Assembly: GCF_900536025.1 (NCBI RefSeq)
Contig: NZ_UNOZ01000008.1
Span: 40,655-104,654 of the forward strand
From: Pseudomonas reidholzensis
Lineage (GTDB): Bacteria; Pseudomonadota; Gammaproteobacteria; Pseudomonadales; Pseudomonadaceae
Reading direction: 5' to 3'
Length of the DNA stretch: 64,000 nt
The stretch's first letter is position 1; the number at the start of each line of letters is the position of its first letter. The notes under the pieces are model-generated. The model had not been told where the DNA came from. It saw only the letters and a list, made by a program, of their open reading frames with translations, and made no database searches. Made by a program: the position numbers and the translations under genes. Positions 35,841-45,350 of the stretch are shown one piece after another.

Positions 35841-36623
35841 TCAGTTCAGGCAATCGGCATGGCCACGCAGGCTCTGCCGGGCGTAGTAGGCGAAGGCGGC
35901 GGCGTGGCGTTTGGGGCGGTCGATCCAGTCGTGCGCCTCGCGGCCCAGTTCAGGCGAGATCGGTTTCACGGTGCCTGCGGACATGGCCAGCAACTGCAGG
36001 CGAGCGGCGCGCTCGATCAACTGTGCATAGACACACGCCTGCTCGACGCTGGTACCGGTGGACAACTGACCATGGTGCGACAGCAGGATGGCGCGCTTGT
36101 CGCCCAAGGCCTGGCTGATGATCTCGCCCTCTTCGTTGCCGACCGGTACGCCCGGCCAGGCGGCGAGAAACGCACAGTCTTCGTACAGCGGGCAGAGGTC
36201 CATGTGCGAGACCTGCAACGGTACCTCGAGCATCGACAGTGCGGCGACATGGGTCGGGTGCGTGTGGATGATGCAGTTGACGTCGGGGCGTGCGCGGTAC
36301 ACCCAGCTGTGGAAGCGGTTGGCCGGGTTGGGCATGCCCTGGCCCTCGAGCACCTCGAGGTCCTCGTTGACCAACAGCAGGTTGCTGGCGCAGATTTCAT
36401 CGAAGCCCAGGCCCAGTTGCTGGGTGTAGAAGGTGCCCGGTTGCGGGCCACGGGCGCTGATCTGCCCGGCCAGGCCCGAGTCGTGGCCATGCTCGAAGAG
36501 AATTCGGCAGGTCAGGGCCAGCTTTTCGCGCACGCTCCACGTATTATCGGCGAGTGAACCTTGCATCTGCGTCAGGGCCTGGCGCACCAGTTGCTCTTTG
36601 CTGTGTGTCAGGGTCTTGGCCAT
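35841..36623 (-). CDS. Class II aldolase/adducin-family protein
   Basis: 260 residues. The zinc ligands are visible: His residues in CIIHTHPTHVAA (residues ~119-123) and in LLSHHGQLSTG (residue ~185). The N-terminal fold starts at VREKLALTCRILFEHGHDSG. Members cleave sugar phosphates or decarboxylate hydroxy acids. It is 32 bases upstream of the DapA-like gene on the same strand and probably part of one catabolic unit controlled by the divergent XRE-cupin protein. Confidence 0.88.
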   Translation of the reverse strand: MAKTLTHSKEQLVRQALTQMQGSLADNTWSVREKLALTCRILFEHGHDSGLAGQISARGPQPGTFYTQQLGLGFDEICASNLLLVNEDLEVLEGQGMPNPANRFHSWVYRARPDVNCIIHTHPTHVAALSMLEVPLQVSHMDLCPLYEDCAFLAAWPGVPVGNEEGEIISQALGDKRAILLSHHGQLSTGTSVEQACVYAQLIERAARLQLLAMSAGTVKPISPELGREAHDWIDRPKRHAAAFAYYARQSLRGHADCLN

Positions 36624-36716
36624 GGGGGGAAATCCTCGGTGGCGTGATGATGAAGGTCAGTGCTTGCTGGCCCGGACCTGCTGTGTGGTGTGGTGCGGTC
36701 TGGGGTGGCAATGCAG

Positions 36717-36752
36717 ATGACACAAACAATCCTATATGACACAAAGTGTCAT
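36717..36752. promoter_or_regulatory. Candidate operator for the XRE-cupin regulator
   Basis: ATGACAC-AAA-GTGTCAT (36736-36752) is a 7+3+7 palindrome in the divergent gap. ATGACACAAA also occurs as a direct repeat at 36717-36726, 19 bases before the copy in the palindrome. Two such sites on one face suggest cooperative binding. Confidence 0.7.
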
Positions 36753-36787
36753 GCGCAAGTGCGATTTGCCTGGGAAAGCCGCGTCAC

Positions 36788-37327
36788 ATGTCTATTCGAC
36801 TGAAACTGCTGAGAAAGAAACTGGGGATTACCCTCGAAGTCCTCGCCGACAAGGCCGGGATGACCAAGAGCTACCTGTCCAAGGTCGAGCGGGGGCTGAA
36901 TACCCCGTCCATCGCCACGGCGTTGAAGCTGGCGCGGGCGCTGAACGTCAACGTCGAGGAGCTGTTCGCCGAGGATCAGCCTGACCAGGCCCGCTACAGC
37001 CTGGTGCGCCGTGGCGAGCGCCAGGCGCTGGTAGGCAGCGGGGAAGGGCCGGGCTATGCGGTGCTGACCTCGCAGGTCGGCCAACGCAGCCTGTTGCCGT
37101 TCCTGATCCAGCCGCCGACCGCCTTTAGCGACCCGACCTTCAAGGAGCACCAAGGTGAGGAGTTCCTGTTCGTCCACGAGGGGCAGGTGGAGGTCGACTT
37201 CATGAATGAGCGGGTGCTGCTGGAGCAGGGTGATGCCTTGCACTTCAATGCCCAGACGCCCCATCGCCTGCGCTCGGTAGGCCCCCACCAGGCGCAATTG
37301 CTGGTGGTGGTGCAGGGCGGCGAGTGA
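36788..37327 (+). CDS. XRE-family regulator with C-terminal cupin
   Basis: 179 residues from ATG 36788, which begins right at the helix-turn-helix (ITLEVLADKAGMTKSYLSKV). An earlier in-frame ATG would lie inside the palindromic operator. The C-terminal cupin is KEHQGEEFLFVHEGQVEVDF with LEQGDALHFNAQTPHRLRS. It is divergent from the aldolase genes. The palindrome in the gap is its probable binding site, so autoregulation is likely. An AraC gene starts 10 bases after its stop. Confidence 0.9.
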   Translation: MSIRLKLLRKKLGITLEVLADKAGMTKSYLSKVERGLNTPSIATALKLARALNVNVEELFAEDQPDQARYSLVRRGERQALVGSGEGPGYAVLTSQVGQRSLLPFLIQPPTAFSDPTFKEHQGEEFLFVHEGQVEVDFMNERVLLEQGDALHFNAQTPHRLRSVGPHQAQLLVVVQGGE

Positions 37328-37337
37328 GGGCCGGGCG

Positions 37338-38129
37338 ATGATCGAGGTGTCGCGGTTCTGGCGCGATCCGGCATTGCCCTTTGTCGAAGCGCGGCGGGTC
37401 GGGGACGGGCGCCAGGTGTGCTATGCCGCGCACTCGCACGCGAGTTTCTCCATCGGCGTGATTACCGCCGGGCGCAGCACCTATGTCACAGGTGACACCC
37501 ACCGAGACGTGGCGGCGGGTGCCACGGTGCTGATGAAACCGGGCGTGGTGCACACTTGCAACCCGATCGATGGCGAGCCGTGGGCGTACCTGATGCTGTT
37601 CGTCGATGTGCCGTGGTTGCAGGCGCAGGGCGTTGACCTGCCCGAGGCTACCCTGAGTACATCGACCGCCCTTTACAGCAGGCTGTTGCAGCTGTTCGCC
37701 GGCTTGTTCGACGCCGATACGGTCGACCGCGAAGGCCTGCTGGCGGCATTTTTCCTGGCGCTGCCTGGGTACCTCGAGGCTCCGCCAGGGGCCCGCCTTG
37801 ATGACCATCCGCGGCTCGAGGCCGCCGCCGCGTTTATCCGCGCCCACCGCCTCGATCCCTTGAGCCTCGAAGACATCTGCACGGCCGCGGGGCTGTCACG
37901 GGCGTATCTGATCCGTGCCTTCCGCCAGCGCTTCGGGCTGACCCCGCATGGTTACCTGCTGGATCAGCGGGTGCAGCATGCACGCGGCCAGTTGCGGCTG
38001 GGCCGGGCGATTGCCGAGGTGGCGCTGGAATCCGGGTTCGCCGATCAGGCGCATTTGCAGCGGGCGTTCAAGCAGCATCTGGCGGCGACGCCAGGGCACT
38101 ACCGCAGCGGCGGCGCCGCGCGCGGCTGA
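37338..38129 (+). CDS. AraC-family regulator
   Basis: 263 residues. An N-terminal cupin-like arm binds the ligand (HSHASFSIGVITAGRSTYVT). Two C-terminal helix-turn-helices are present: DICTAAGLSRAYLIRAFRQR and EVALESGFADQAHLQRAFKQ. It follows the XRE gene by 10 bases and converges directly on the LysE exporter gene, whose stop is adjacent. AraC/LysE neighbours are common in Pseudomonas; it may control the exporter. Confidence 0.9.
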   Translation: MIEVSRFWRDPALPFVEARRVGDGRQVCYAAHSHASFSIGVITAGRSTYVTGDTHRDVAAGATVLMKPGVVHTCNPIDGEPWAYLMLFVDVPWLQAQGVDLPEATLSTSTALYSRLLQLFAGLFDADTVDREGLLAAFFLALPGYLEAPPGARLDDHPRLEAAAAFIRAHRLDPLSLEDICTAAGLSRAYLIRAFRQRFGLTPHGYLLDQRVQHARGQLRLGRAIAEVALESGFADQAHLQRAFKQHLAATPGHYRSGGAARG

Positions 38130-38714
38130 TCACCCGAGGATCAGGTACAGCGCGCTGGCGACCAGCAGCCCCGCCAATGTGCGATTGAACCAGCGCAGGT
38201 GTCGCGGGTTGCCCAGGTACTGGCGGATCACGCTGCCGGCCCAGGCCCAACTGGCAATCGATACGAAGCAGATCGGGCCGTAGATCCAGCTGAACAACCA
38301 CAGCAATTGCTGTTCACCGCCGGTGTAGGCGCCGACGCCAGCGACTGCTGCCAGCCACGCCTTGGGGCTGAGCCACTGCATGGCCGCGCCCTGCCAGGCC
38401 GACGGCGCGCGCTGCTCGGTCTGACTGCCCAGCTCGCCCTGGTCAGCCGCCAGTTTCCAGGCCATGTACAGCAGAAAAACCACCCCGCCCCAGTGCAACG
38501 CCCAACCGATCAGCGGCCAGCGCAACAACAGCTCGTGCACGCCCAGGCCCACGATCACCAGCAGCAGGCAGAACCCCAGGGTAGCCCCCACTGCATGTTT
38601 CAGGCTGGCACGCAGGCCATGCCGCGCACCGCTGCCGAGGGCGACGATATTGACCGGCCCCGGTGAAATCGAGGCCGCCAGGGCAAAGGCGGCCATGGAC
38701 AGGGAAAGGCTCAT
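38130..38714 (-). CDS. LysE/RhtB-family exporter
   Basis: 194 residues from ATG 38714, which has GGAG nine bases upstream; ATG 38738 is a longer alternative. Signature SISPGPVNIVALGSG is near residue 17 and WLSPKAWLAAVAG near residue 115. About six membrane segments. The export substrate is unknown. It converges with the AraC gene with no gap at all (stops at 38129/38130). Confidence 0.88.
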   Translation of the reverse strand: MSLSLSMAAFALAASISPGPVNIVALGSGARHGLRASLKHAVGATLGFCLLLVIVGLGVHELLLRWPLIGWALHWGGVVFLLYMAWKLAADQGELGSQTEQRAPSAWQGAAMQWLSPKAWLAAVAGVGAYTGGEQQLLWLFSWIYGPICFVSIASWAWAGSVIRQYLGNPRHLRWFNRTLAGLLVASALYLILG

Positions 38715-38900
38715 GGGTAGACGCTCCAGGTTGTTCATGTGTCCACTATCCTGATCCACAGGCGGGGCAGGGTATTGAACAAAAGTCCCCTGGCGCCGGT
38801 ACCGGACACGTCCCTTTACAGGTTTTGTAATAGTTTCCCACTGTCAGAAAAGTCTGCTGTGCTTGTAGGATCTCAGTCCGTATTTCTTATCAAGGTATGT

Positions 38901-38993
38901 ATGAACAGCTTCTCGGAGCCCCCCAGTCCCAGGCCGTCCCGGCCATCTTTCTCCCTCCGTCCCCGTGACGTCTCTGCTATGAGTACCCGCTAA
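38901..38993 (+). CDS. Proline-rich leader ORF before the TerC-family gene
   Basis: 30 codons. ATG 38901 has AAGG five bases upstream. The peptide is rich in Pro, Ser and Arg ([12 protein letters not shown] and RPRD). Its TAA overlaps the ATG of the next gene (TAATG at 38991-38995), and that gene has no good ribosome site of its own, so translation is probably coupled. The small size and Pro codons recall metal- or translation-sensing leader peptides. No homolog is known to me; it could be chance. Confidence 0.5.
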   Translation: MNSFSEPPSPRPSRPSFSLRPRDVSAMSTR

Positions 38994-40564
38994 TGGAATG
39001 GCTAGCCGACCCCACGGCCTGGCTGGGCCTGCTGACGCTTATCGTCCTCGAGCTGGTACTGGGTATCGATAACCTGGTGTTCATCGCCATTCTTGCCGAC
39101 AAGTTGCCGCCGCATCAGCGTGACCGCGCGCGGGTGATCGGCCTGAGCCTGGCGCTGATCATGCGCCTGGGCCTGCTGGCGAGCATCTCGTGGATGGTGA
39201 CCCTGACCGAGCCGCTGGTGGATATCTTCGGCAAGAGCTTCTCCGGCCGTGACCTGATCATGCTGTTCGGTGGTGTGTTCCTGTTGTTCAAGGCCACCAT
39301 GGAGCTGCACGAGCGCCTTGAGGGGCATGTGACCCAGGCGTCCGGCGCCCTGCGCCACGCCGCGTTCTGGCCGATCGTGGCGCAGATCGTGGTGCTCGAC
39401 GCGGTGTTCTCGCTGGACGCGGTGATCACCGCCGTGGGCATGGTCGAGCACCTGTCGATCATGATGATCGCGGTGGTGTTCTCGATCGGCATCATGATCG
39501 TTGCCAGCAAGCCGCTGACCCGCTTCGTCAATGCCCACCCGACGGTGATCATGCTGTGCCTGGGCTTCTTGATGATGATCGGCTTCAGCCTCACCGCCGA
39601 AGGCCTGGGCTTCCATATCCCCAAAGGCTACCTGTACGCGGCGATCGGCTTCTCGATCCTCATCGAGCTGTTCAACCAACTCGCCCGGGCCCGCCGCAAG
39701 CGCAGCCTGCAGCAGCATCGGCCGTTGCGTGAACGCACTGCCCATGCGGTACTGCGCCTGCTCGGCGGGCGTCGGGTAGAGGCCGACGAGGTCGGTGAAG
39801 AGATTGCCGACCTGGTCGAAGGTGGCGAAGCACAGGTGCTGTTCGACCGCCGCGAGCGGGTGATGATCAGCGGTGTGCTGAACCTTGCCGAACGGCCGAT
39901 CCGCACGGTGATGACGGTGCGCACCGAAGTCGATGCGCTGGACCTGGCGCAGCCCGCCGAGGCGATTACCCTGGCGCTGGCCAACTCGCCGTACTCGCGC
40001 CTGCCGTTGATCCGTGACGGGCGCAGCGAAGAGCCGCTGGGCTTCGTGCACAAGAAGGAACTGCTCAAGGAGTTGCTGGGCGGTCATGAGCCCGACCTCG
40101 AGCGCATGGTGCGCGAGCCGCTGAACCTGCTGGAGAGTTTCAGCATCCTCAATGCCCTGGAGCAGATGCGCAGTCAGTCGACGCACATCGCCTTTGTGGT
40201 CAACGAGTTTGGTGAGTTCACCGGTTTGCTGACCATGACCGATATTCTCGAGTCGATTGCCGGTGAGCTGCCGGACGCCAGCGAGGTGGAAGGCCCTGAG
40301 ATCGTCGAGGAAACCGACGGCTTTGTCGTCAGCGGCGCCCTGAACCTGAGCCAGGTGCAGGCGCGGACCGGTTTCAGCGCCCGCGCCACCGAGGACTACC
40401 AGACCCTCGCGGGCCTGGTGATGAGCCTGCTCGACCGGCTGCCGGTGGTCGGTGACTGCCTGGCCTGGAACGGCTGGACCATGACCGTGATCGCGGTGGA
40501 GGAGCGCCGGGTGCGCCAGGTGCGCCTTACACCGAGCGCCGACGCTGGCGCAGCAGGTGCCTGA
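38993..40564 (+). CDS. TerC-family membrane protein with CBS and CorC/HlyC domains
   Basis: 523 residues. The N-terminal ~235 residues are the TerC domain with about seven membrane segments and conserved acidic motifs [13 protein letters not shown] and [15 protein letters not shown]. Two CBS domains follow ([12 protein letters not shown] and EMEDP-type region [16 protein letters not shown]), then a C-terminal CorC_HlyC transporter-associated domain. This is the YoaE/YegH arrangement, linked to metal-ion export or homeostasis. It is coupled to the leader ORF and overlaps the convergent rarD-like gene by 38 bases at its 3' end. Confidence 0.92.
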   Translation: MEWLADPTAWLGLLTLIVLELVLGIDNLVFIAILADKLPPHQRDRARVIGLSLALIMRLGLLASISWMVTLTEPLVDIFGKSFSGRDLIMLFGGVFLLFKATMELHERLEGHVTQASGALRHAAFWPIVAQIVVLDAVFSLDAVITAVGMVEHLSIMMIAVVFSIGIMIVASKPLTRFVNAHPTVIMLCLGFLMMIGFSLTAEGLGFHIPKGYLYAAIGFSILIELFNQLARARRKRSLQQHRPLRERTAHAVLRLLGGRRVEADEVGEEIADLVEGGEAQVLFDRRERVMISGVLNLAERPIRTVMTVRTEVDALDLAQPAEAITLALANSPYSRLPLIRDGRSEEPLGFVHKKELLKELLGGHEPDLERMVREPLNLLESFSILNALEQMRSQSTHIAFVVNEFGEFTGLLTMTDILESIAGELPDASEVEGPEIVEETDGFVVSGALNLSQVQARTGFSARATEDYQTLAGLVMSLLDRLPVVGDCLAWNGWTMTVIAVEERRVRQVRLTPSADAGAAGA

Positions 40565-41414
40565 AGCCTTCCAGCACCAGCACCAGCACCGCGGCCCAGA
40601 TCGGCAGGTAGGTCAGCCACTGGTCGGGGCCGATGGTCTCGCCCAGCAGCAAGGCGACGCCGACCAGCAGCACCGGTTCGACGTAGCTGAGCAGGCCGAA
40701 CAGGCTGAACGGCAACATCCGGCTGGCCAGCACGTAGGCGATCAGGGCGCAGGCACTGATCGCCCCGAGCAGCGGGATCAAGCCGTACAACCCGGGGTGC
40801 TGGAGCAGGTCGGCGGTTGACAGCGGGCCCTGGATGACAAAGTACAGGGCCCACGGCAGCAGCAGGCACATGTCGCACCAGAGGCCGCCCAGGTGGTCGG
40901 TCTGGCAGCGCCGACGCAGGACGAAGTAGATCGGGTAGCCGATCATCACCACCAGGGTTTCCCAGGCAAAGCTGCCGTTCTGGTACAGCTCGTGGCCAAC
41001 CCCCAGCGCAGCGCAACTGACCGCCACCTTCTGCAGGCGTGACAGGCGCTCGCCGTACACCAGCCGCCCGGTCATGACCATGGTCAGCGGCAGCAGAAAG
41101 TAGCCCATCGACACTTCCAGGCTGCGCCCATGCAGCGGCGCCCAGAGGAACAGCCACAGCTGCACGCCCATCAACCACGAGGTGCCGACCATGCCCAGCA
41201 ACAGCCGCGGCCGCTGGCGGACCCGGCCGAACAGCTCGCCGACCCTTTTCCAGTCTTTGCTGACCAGCATGAACAGCGTCAGGCAAGGCAGGGTCAGCAG
41301 CGTGCGCCAGCCAAAGATCTCCTCGCCGTCGAGCGGCGTCAGGAGAGAGGTATAGAAGTACATCACGGCGAACAGGCAGGACGCCATGACCGATGAAACA
41401 ATGCCTTTTGACAC
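40527..41414 (-). CDS. rarD: RarD-like EamA-family permease
   Basis: 295 residues with about ten membrane segments in two EamA repeats. The family start [20 protein letters not shown] is typical of RarD proteins (ILSSVLWGYFPLYY-like in E. coli). Internal markers are [20 protein letters not shown] and [17 protein letters not shown]. Substrates are poorly defined; some members protect against chloramphenicol. The last 12 codons are antisense to the TerC gene 3' end. Confidence 0.86.
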   Translation of the reverse strand: MSKGIVSSVMASCLFAVMYFYTSLLTPLDGEEIFGWRTLLTLPCLTLFMLVSKDWKRVGELFGRVRQRPRLLLGMVGTSWLMGVQLWLFLWAPLHGRSLEVSMGYFLLPLTMVMTGRLVYGERLSRLQKVAVSCAALGVGHELYQNGSFAWETLVVMIGYPIYFVLRRRCQTDHLGGLWCDMCLLLPWALYFVIQGPLSTADLLQHPGLYGLIPLLGAISACALIAYVLASRMLPFSLFGLLSYVEPVLLVGVALLLGETIGPDQWLTYLPIWAAVLVLVLEGFRHLLRQRRRSV

Positions 41415-41447
41415 GAATGCCTCGGTTACAGGAGAGGAGCGGTTGGA

Positions 41448-43025
41448 TCAGCCGCGCATGATCTCAGGGCGCGCGTCGGGCGGCAACCGGGTACTCCCCG
41501 CCAGCGCCTGGAGGAAGTCGTCCAGCGGCATCGGCCGGGCGAACAGGTAGCCCTGCTGGAAGTCGACCCCGTGGCCCGCCAGGTAATCACGCTGGGTCTC
41601 GGTTTCGACCCCTTCGGCGACGATCCCCAGCCCCAGCTTTGTCGACAGCTCGATGATGCTGTCGAGGATGTGCTGCGACAGGGCGTCGCCGCCGATCATG
41701 GCGACAAAGCTCTGGTCGATCTTCAGGTAATCGACCTTGAACTGGCGCAAATAGTTGAGGCTCGACTGGCCGGTACCGAAGTCGTCCAGGGCGATCATCA
41801 CCCCCAGCTCATGCAGCTTCTCGAACAGCTCCAGGGTCATCGGCGTGGCCTCGATCAGCTTGCGTTCGGTCAGCTCCAGGGTCAGTACCACCCGCCCCGG
41901 GGGAAAATGCTGGAGAAACGTCCGGCAGTCGTCGAGCAGGCGCAGGTCACGGCAATGGTCGGCGGTAATGTTGACGCTGATGTGGAAGCCGTCCTCGAGC
42001 AAGGCCGCATACGGCGCCAGGCCCTGCGCGGTGTGCAGCATCAGCGCACGGGTCATGGCGACGATCTGGCCGCTGTGCTCTGCGTAGGGGATGAACAGGT
42101 CCGGCCGCACCAGGCCTTCGCGCGGATGGTTCCAGCGCATCAGCACTTCGGCGCCCGCCCAGCGGTAGTCGCCCTTGCGCACCACCGGTTGGAAATACGG
42201 CAGGAATTCGTCCGCCTCCAGCGCCCGATCAAGCTCTGCGCGGGACGACGAGGCCCGCCGCAGTTGCCAGCGACAGGCACCGCCCGCGGCCCCGCCCAAC
42301 AGCAGCAACAGGCTGAGCAGGGCAGGGTAATGCTCGCGCATGCGCTCGGCCTGCTTACCCGCGGCATAGCCGCTGTGCACACTGAACGGGTAACGCGCCG
42401 AAGGCTGCAGCACCGCTGCACTGGCCGCCACCGAAGGCGCGCCTGGGTGAACCACGCCGTCCTTGCCCATCCAGTGGTCGCCGACCTGCAATTGCAGCTG
42501 TTCATCAGGGCCGATCAGGCGCAAGGCGGTCAACAGGTGCACACCGTCGACCGTGGCGATCGCGGCGCGGTCGGCTTGGCTGGCGCGATAGACCAGCAAC
42601 GGATGGCCCGGGGTGACTGAGTTGCCGTCCATCAGCCAGAGGCGGCCATCGGTGTAGTCGGCGGGGTCGACCGGCTCATCGTAATCGCCGAACAGCGAGT
42701 TGCAGTACAGGGTGTTGCCCGTGACCAGGTTGGTCGAGCGCACGAAGGCGTTGCGGGTGACTTCGCCGCGCATGGCTACCTGAATGTCGGCACACGGCTG
42801 CCCCGACAGCGGCAGCAACGCCTCGGTGGCGCCAGACAGGTTGTCGAGGATGCGCTCGACATGCGCGACCACCTGTGCGCTGGTCGCCTGGCTGCTGTTG
42901 TGCAGTTCGCGCCCGGTCTGCCAGTACATGACCACCAGGCCGCACAGCACCGGCAGCACGCCGATGATCCAGGGCAGCAGGGCGCGCCAGCGGGCGGGAC
43001 GTTTAACCGAAAGCGGCATGCTCAT
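41448..43025 (-). CDS. CSS-domain EAL phosphodiesterase (c-di-GMP)
   Basis: 525 residues. Two membrane segments (~17-37 and ~238-255) bracket a periplasmic CSS-type domain. The CSS motif itself is altered: LYCNSLFG has Asn in place of the first Ser. The EAL domain is complete: EVLMRWNHP in place of EALxR, NITADHC, LELTERKL, the DDFGTGQSSL loop, LKIDQSFV and EGVETETQ. These residues predict an active cyclic-di-GMP phosphodiesterase gated by the redox state of the periplasmic Cys. It is divergent from hpd with a 300-base gap. Confidence 0.92.
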   Translation of the reverse strand: MSMPLSVKRPARWRALLPWIIGVLPVLCGLVVMYWQTGRELHNSSQATSAQVVAHVERILDNLSGATEALLPLSGQPCADIQVAMRGEVTRNAFVRSTNLVTGNTLYCNSLFGDYDEPVDPADYTDGRLWLMDGNSVTPGHPLLVYRASQADRAAIATVDGVHLLTALRLIGPDEQLQLQVGDHWMGKDGVVHPGAPSVAASAAVLQPSARYPFSVHSGYAAGKQAERMREHYPALLSLLLLLGGAAGGACRWQLRRASSSRAELDRALEADEFLPYFQPVVRKGDYRWAGAEVLMRWNHPREGLVRPDLFIPYAEHSGQIVAMTRALMLHTAQGLAPYAALLEDGFHISVNITADHCRDLRLLDDCRTFLQHFPPGRVVLTLELTERKLIEATPMTLELFEKLHELGVMIALDDFGTGQSSLNYLRQFKVDYLKIDQSFVAMIGGDALSQHILDSIIELSTKLGLGIVAEGVETETQRDYLAGHGVDFQQGYLFARPMPLDDFLQALAGSTRLPPDARPEIMRG

Positions 43026-43325
43026 CTAGTCTTGTATAAGGAAGTGGCGCTGAGGATAGCCGCTCGTCGGCCTGTCCGGCGAACTAAAAACGCGACAAAC
43101 CGAGTTACGCCATATAGAATCCGGTTACGAATACAACAATAAGGTCTTCCTTGCCGGAGGATCAAACCCGCCGAGAATGGGTCCTATGACTTACCCTGGG
43201 TTCACGCTGATCATTGGTACCTTCCTCGCCCGCAGCGTGCGCGGCATCCCCTGCTCGCCACCCCGTTCGTCCCCCCTCTGAAACAATTGACCGACTGTTT
43301 TTACGCTGTAGATGAGGACACGAAC
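43026..43325. other. Intergenic region between the EAL gene and hpd
   Basis: 300 bases without a gene. An AT-rich core at about 43085-43140 has two direct GTTACG repeats (43104 and 43124, 20 bases apart) that could be an activator site for either promoter. I recognise no RNA motif and no TyrR-like TGTAAA-N6-TTTACA box. Confidence 0.45.
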
Positions 43326-44402
43326 ATGGCTGATATCTTCGAAAATCCAATGGGCCTGATGGGCTTCGAGTTCATCGAGCTGGCGTCGCCGACCCCGGGC
43401 GTGCTGGAACCTGTATTGCAGATCCTGGGCTTTACCAAGGTCGCTTCGCACCGCTCCAAGGATGTCGACCTGTATCGCCAGGGCGACATCAACCTGATTC
43501 TCAACAACGAGCCGAAGAGCGTTGCCTCGTACTTTGCCGCCGAGCATGGTCCGTCCGTGTGTGGCATGGCGTTTCGTGTGCGCAACGCCCACCAGGCCTA
43601 TGCCCGCGCGCTGGAGCTGGGCGCTCAGCCGGTGGAGATCGAAACCGGCCCGATGGAGCTGCGCCTGCCGGCGATCAAGGGCATCGGCGGTGCGCCGCTG
43701 TACCTGATCGACCGTCATGAAGAAGGCAGCTCGATCTACGACATCGACTTCACGTTCATCGAAGGGGTCGATCGCCACCCGGTGGGTGCCGGCCTTAAGA
43801 TCATCGATCACCTGACCCACAACGTCTACCGCGGGCGCATGGCCTACTGGGCCGGCTTCTACGAGAAGCTGTTCAACTTCCGCGAAATCCGTTACTTCGA
43901 CATCAAGGGCGAGTACACCGGCCTGACCTCGAAGGCGATGACCGCGCCAGACGGCATGATCCGCATCCCGCTCAACGAAGAGTCGTCCAAGGGCGCCGGG
44001 CAGATCGAAGAGTTCCTCATGCAGTTCAACGGTGAGGGGATCCAGCACGTGGCATTCCTCACCGACGACCTGCTCAAGACCTGGGACGCCCTCAAAGGCT
44101 TGGGCATGCGCTTCATGACCCCGCCGCCGCAGACCTACTACGAGATGCTCGAAGAGCGTCTGCCGGGCCATGGCGAGCCGGTCGACCAGTTGCAGCCGCG
44201 CGGCATCCTCCTGGACGGCGCCTCCGAACAGGGCGACAAGCGCCTGCTGTTGCAGATCTTCTCGGAAACCCTGCTCGGCCCGGTGTTCTTCGAGTTCATC
44301 CAGCGCAAGGGCGACGATGGCTTTGGCGAGGGTAACTTCAAGGCGCTGTTCGAATCCATCGAGCGTGACCAGGTGCGTCGCGGCGTGCTCACCGCCGACT
44401 GA
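43326..44402 (+). CDS. hpd: 4-hydroxyphenylpyruvate dioxygenase
   Basis: 358 residues, the exact length known for Pseudomonas HPPD. Start at ATG 43326 with GAGGA upstream. It has two VOC-fold domains. The iron ligands are in [13 protein letters not shown] (His ~162), [11 protein letters not shown] (His ~241) and [10 protein letters not shown] (Glu ~322). It converts 4-hydroxyphenylpyruvate to homogentisate in tyrosine breakdown. No other tyrosine-degradation genes are adjacent; the two neighbours are CSS-domain genes. It ends at a bidirectional-looking terminator. Confidence 0.96.
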   Translation: MADIFENPMGLMGFEFIELASPTPGVLEPVLQILGFTKVASHRSKDVDLYRQGDINLILNNEPKSVASYFAAEHGPSVCGMAFRVRNAHQAYARALELGAQPVEIETGPMELRLPAIKGIGGAPLYLIDRHEEGSSIYDIDFTFIEGVDRHPVGAGLKIIDHLTHNVYRGRMAYWAGFYEKLFNFREIRYFDIKGEYTGLTSKAMTAPDGMIRIPLNEESSKGAGQIEEFLMQFNGEGIQHVAFLTDDLLKTWDALKGLGMRFMTPPPQTYYEMLEERLPGHGEPVDQLQPRGILLDGASEQGDKRLLLQIFSETLLGPVFFEFIQRKGDDGFGEGNFKALFESIERDQVRRGVLTAD

Positions 44403-44409
44403 GTCCCGG

Positions 44410-44446
44410 GCGCACCCCGCCAGCAGCTAGGCGGCGGTGCGCTTTT
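44410..44446. terminator. Terminator after hpd overlapping the CSS gene 3' end
   Basis: GCGCACCCCGCC pairs with GGCGGCGGTGCGC (one bulge) around an eight-base loop and is followed by TTTT. The stem covers the last codons and stop (44427-44429) of the convergent CSS gene. Confidence 0.75.
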
Positions 44447-45218
44447 CTCGGCGATTGCGGAAGATCCCCCAATAGGTGATCGCCGCCGTCACCAGCCCCA
44501 CCAAGGCCAGCGAAGGCAGAATCTGCAGCATCGACTGGCGGGCCTCCTTGACGAAATGCCCCTCTGCATAGCCAGCCTTGACCGTGTAGTCATGGTGGCT
44601 CGAGCGCGCGCTGTGGAAAAACTCGGCCTGCGACGGTCGTTGCGCGTCGCGGCTGTCGCCGATGCTGCCGATATAGTGCTCACCAAACTCCAGCAACAGT
44701 GTCAGCTCACCCTGAAAACCATGCAGTTCCTTGCGCAACTCGATGCCATAGCTGGTGGCGACCACGCCCGGGTCGGTGTTGCCCAGACGGTACTCGACCA
44801 CCACCCCGTTGGGTGTCGTCAGCGAATTGAAATTCAGCCGCAGGTGGCTGCCCGGCTCGAATGCGACCGGGTAGGGCGCGAGCATGGGCATCGAGCTGCA
44901 ATACACCTGGTTGTCCCGGGTCAGCATCAACGAGCGGATCCGCGGGTCTGCGCTGGCCAGGGCGCGCAGCTCTTCGCTTGCCGAGGCGCAGGCGGCCCCG
45001 CTGTAGCGGGCGGCATCGCTCGCCGCCAGGTGCAGGTTGTCGAGCACCCGGTCGATCGCGAACAGGGCTTCGTGGGTCGAGACCCGGGCGTCGTCCTGGA
45101 ACTTTCTTTCCAGCTGGTACAGCATCACCGCCAACCCCGAGGCCATGGGCACCAGCCCGATGGCCAGGATCAGCAACAGCTCGAGCAAGCTGCGTCCCGC
45201 ATGCATGAATTTCGACAT
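44427..45218 (-). CDS. Stand-alone CSS-domain membrane protein
   Basis: 263 residues. One N-terminal membrane segment (~14-33), a periplasmic domain with intact CSS motif (YCSSMPML, residue ~107) and a second membrane segment near residue 235, then a short basic tail (RNRREKRTAA). There is no EAL domain, although CSS sensors are normally fused to one. The frame ends cleanly at the hpd terminator, so this could be a remnant of a CSS-EAL protein or a free-standing sensor. The CSS domain of 41448-43025 is related. Confidence 0.82.
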   Translation of the reverse strand: MSKFMHAGRSLLELLLILAIGLVPMASGLAVMLYQLERKFQDDARVSTHEALFAIDRVLDNLHLAASDAARYSGAACASASEELRALASADPRIRSLMLTRDNQVYCSSMPMLAPYPVAFEPGSHLRLNFNSLTTPNGVVVEYRLGNTDPGVVATSYGIELRKELHGFQGELTLLLEFGEHYIGSIGDSRDAQRPSQAEFFHSARSSHHDYTVKAGYAEGHFVKEARQSMLQILPSLALVGLVTAAITYWGIFRNRREKRTAA

Positions 45219-45350
45219 CAGCCTTCGGCTCTCCGGTCAACGGCTGTCCTTGGCTGGACAGCTTCCACCAGAGAGTACGGAGGGCCGCGCCCACGAGCTG
45301 TAGGCTATTGTCGGTCTGCGCTGAGGTAAACCGGTCGCGAGGTGTCGGAG

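Noticed and set aside
34669..35886. 405-codon open frame covering the intergenic repeat and the DapA-like gene antisense
   Set aside because: Its first part is repeat sequence and the rest is antisense to a conserved gene.
38760..38992. yybP-ykoY manganese riboswitch before the TerC-family gene
   Set aside because: The conserved loops of that riboswitch could not be found; only the leader ORF is supported.
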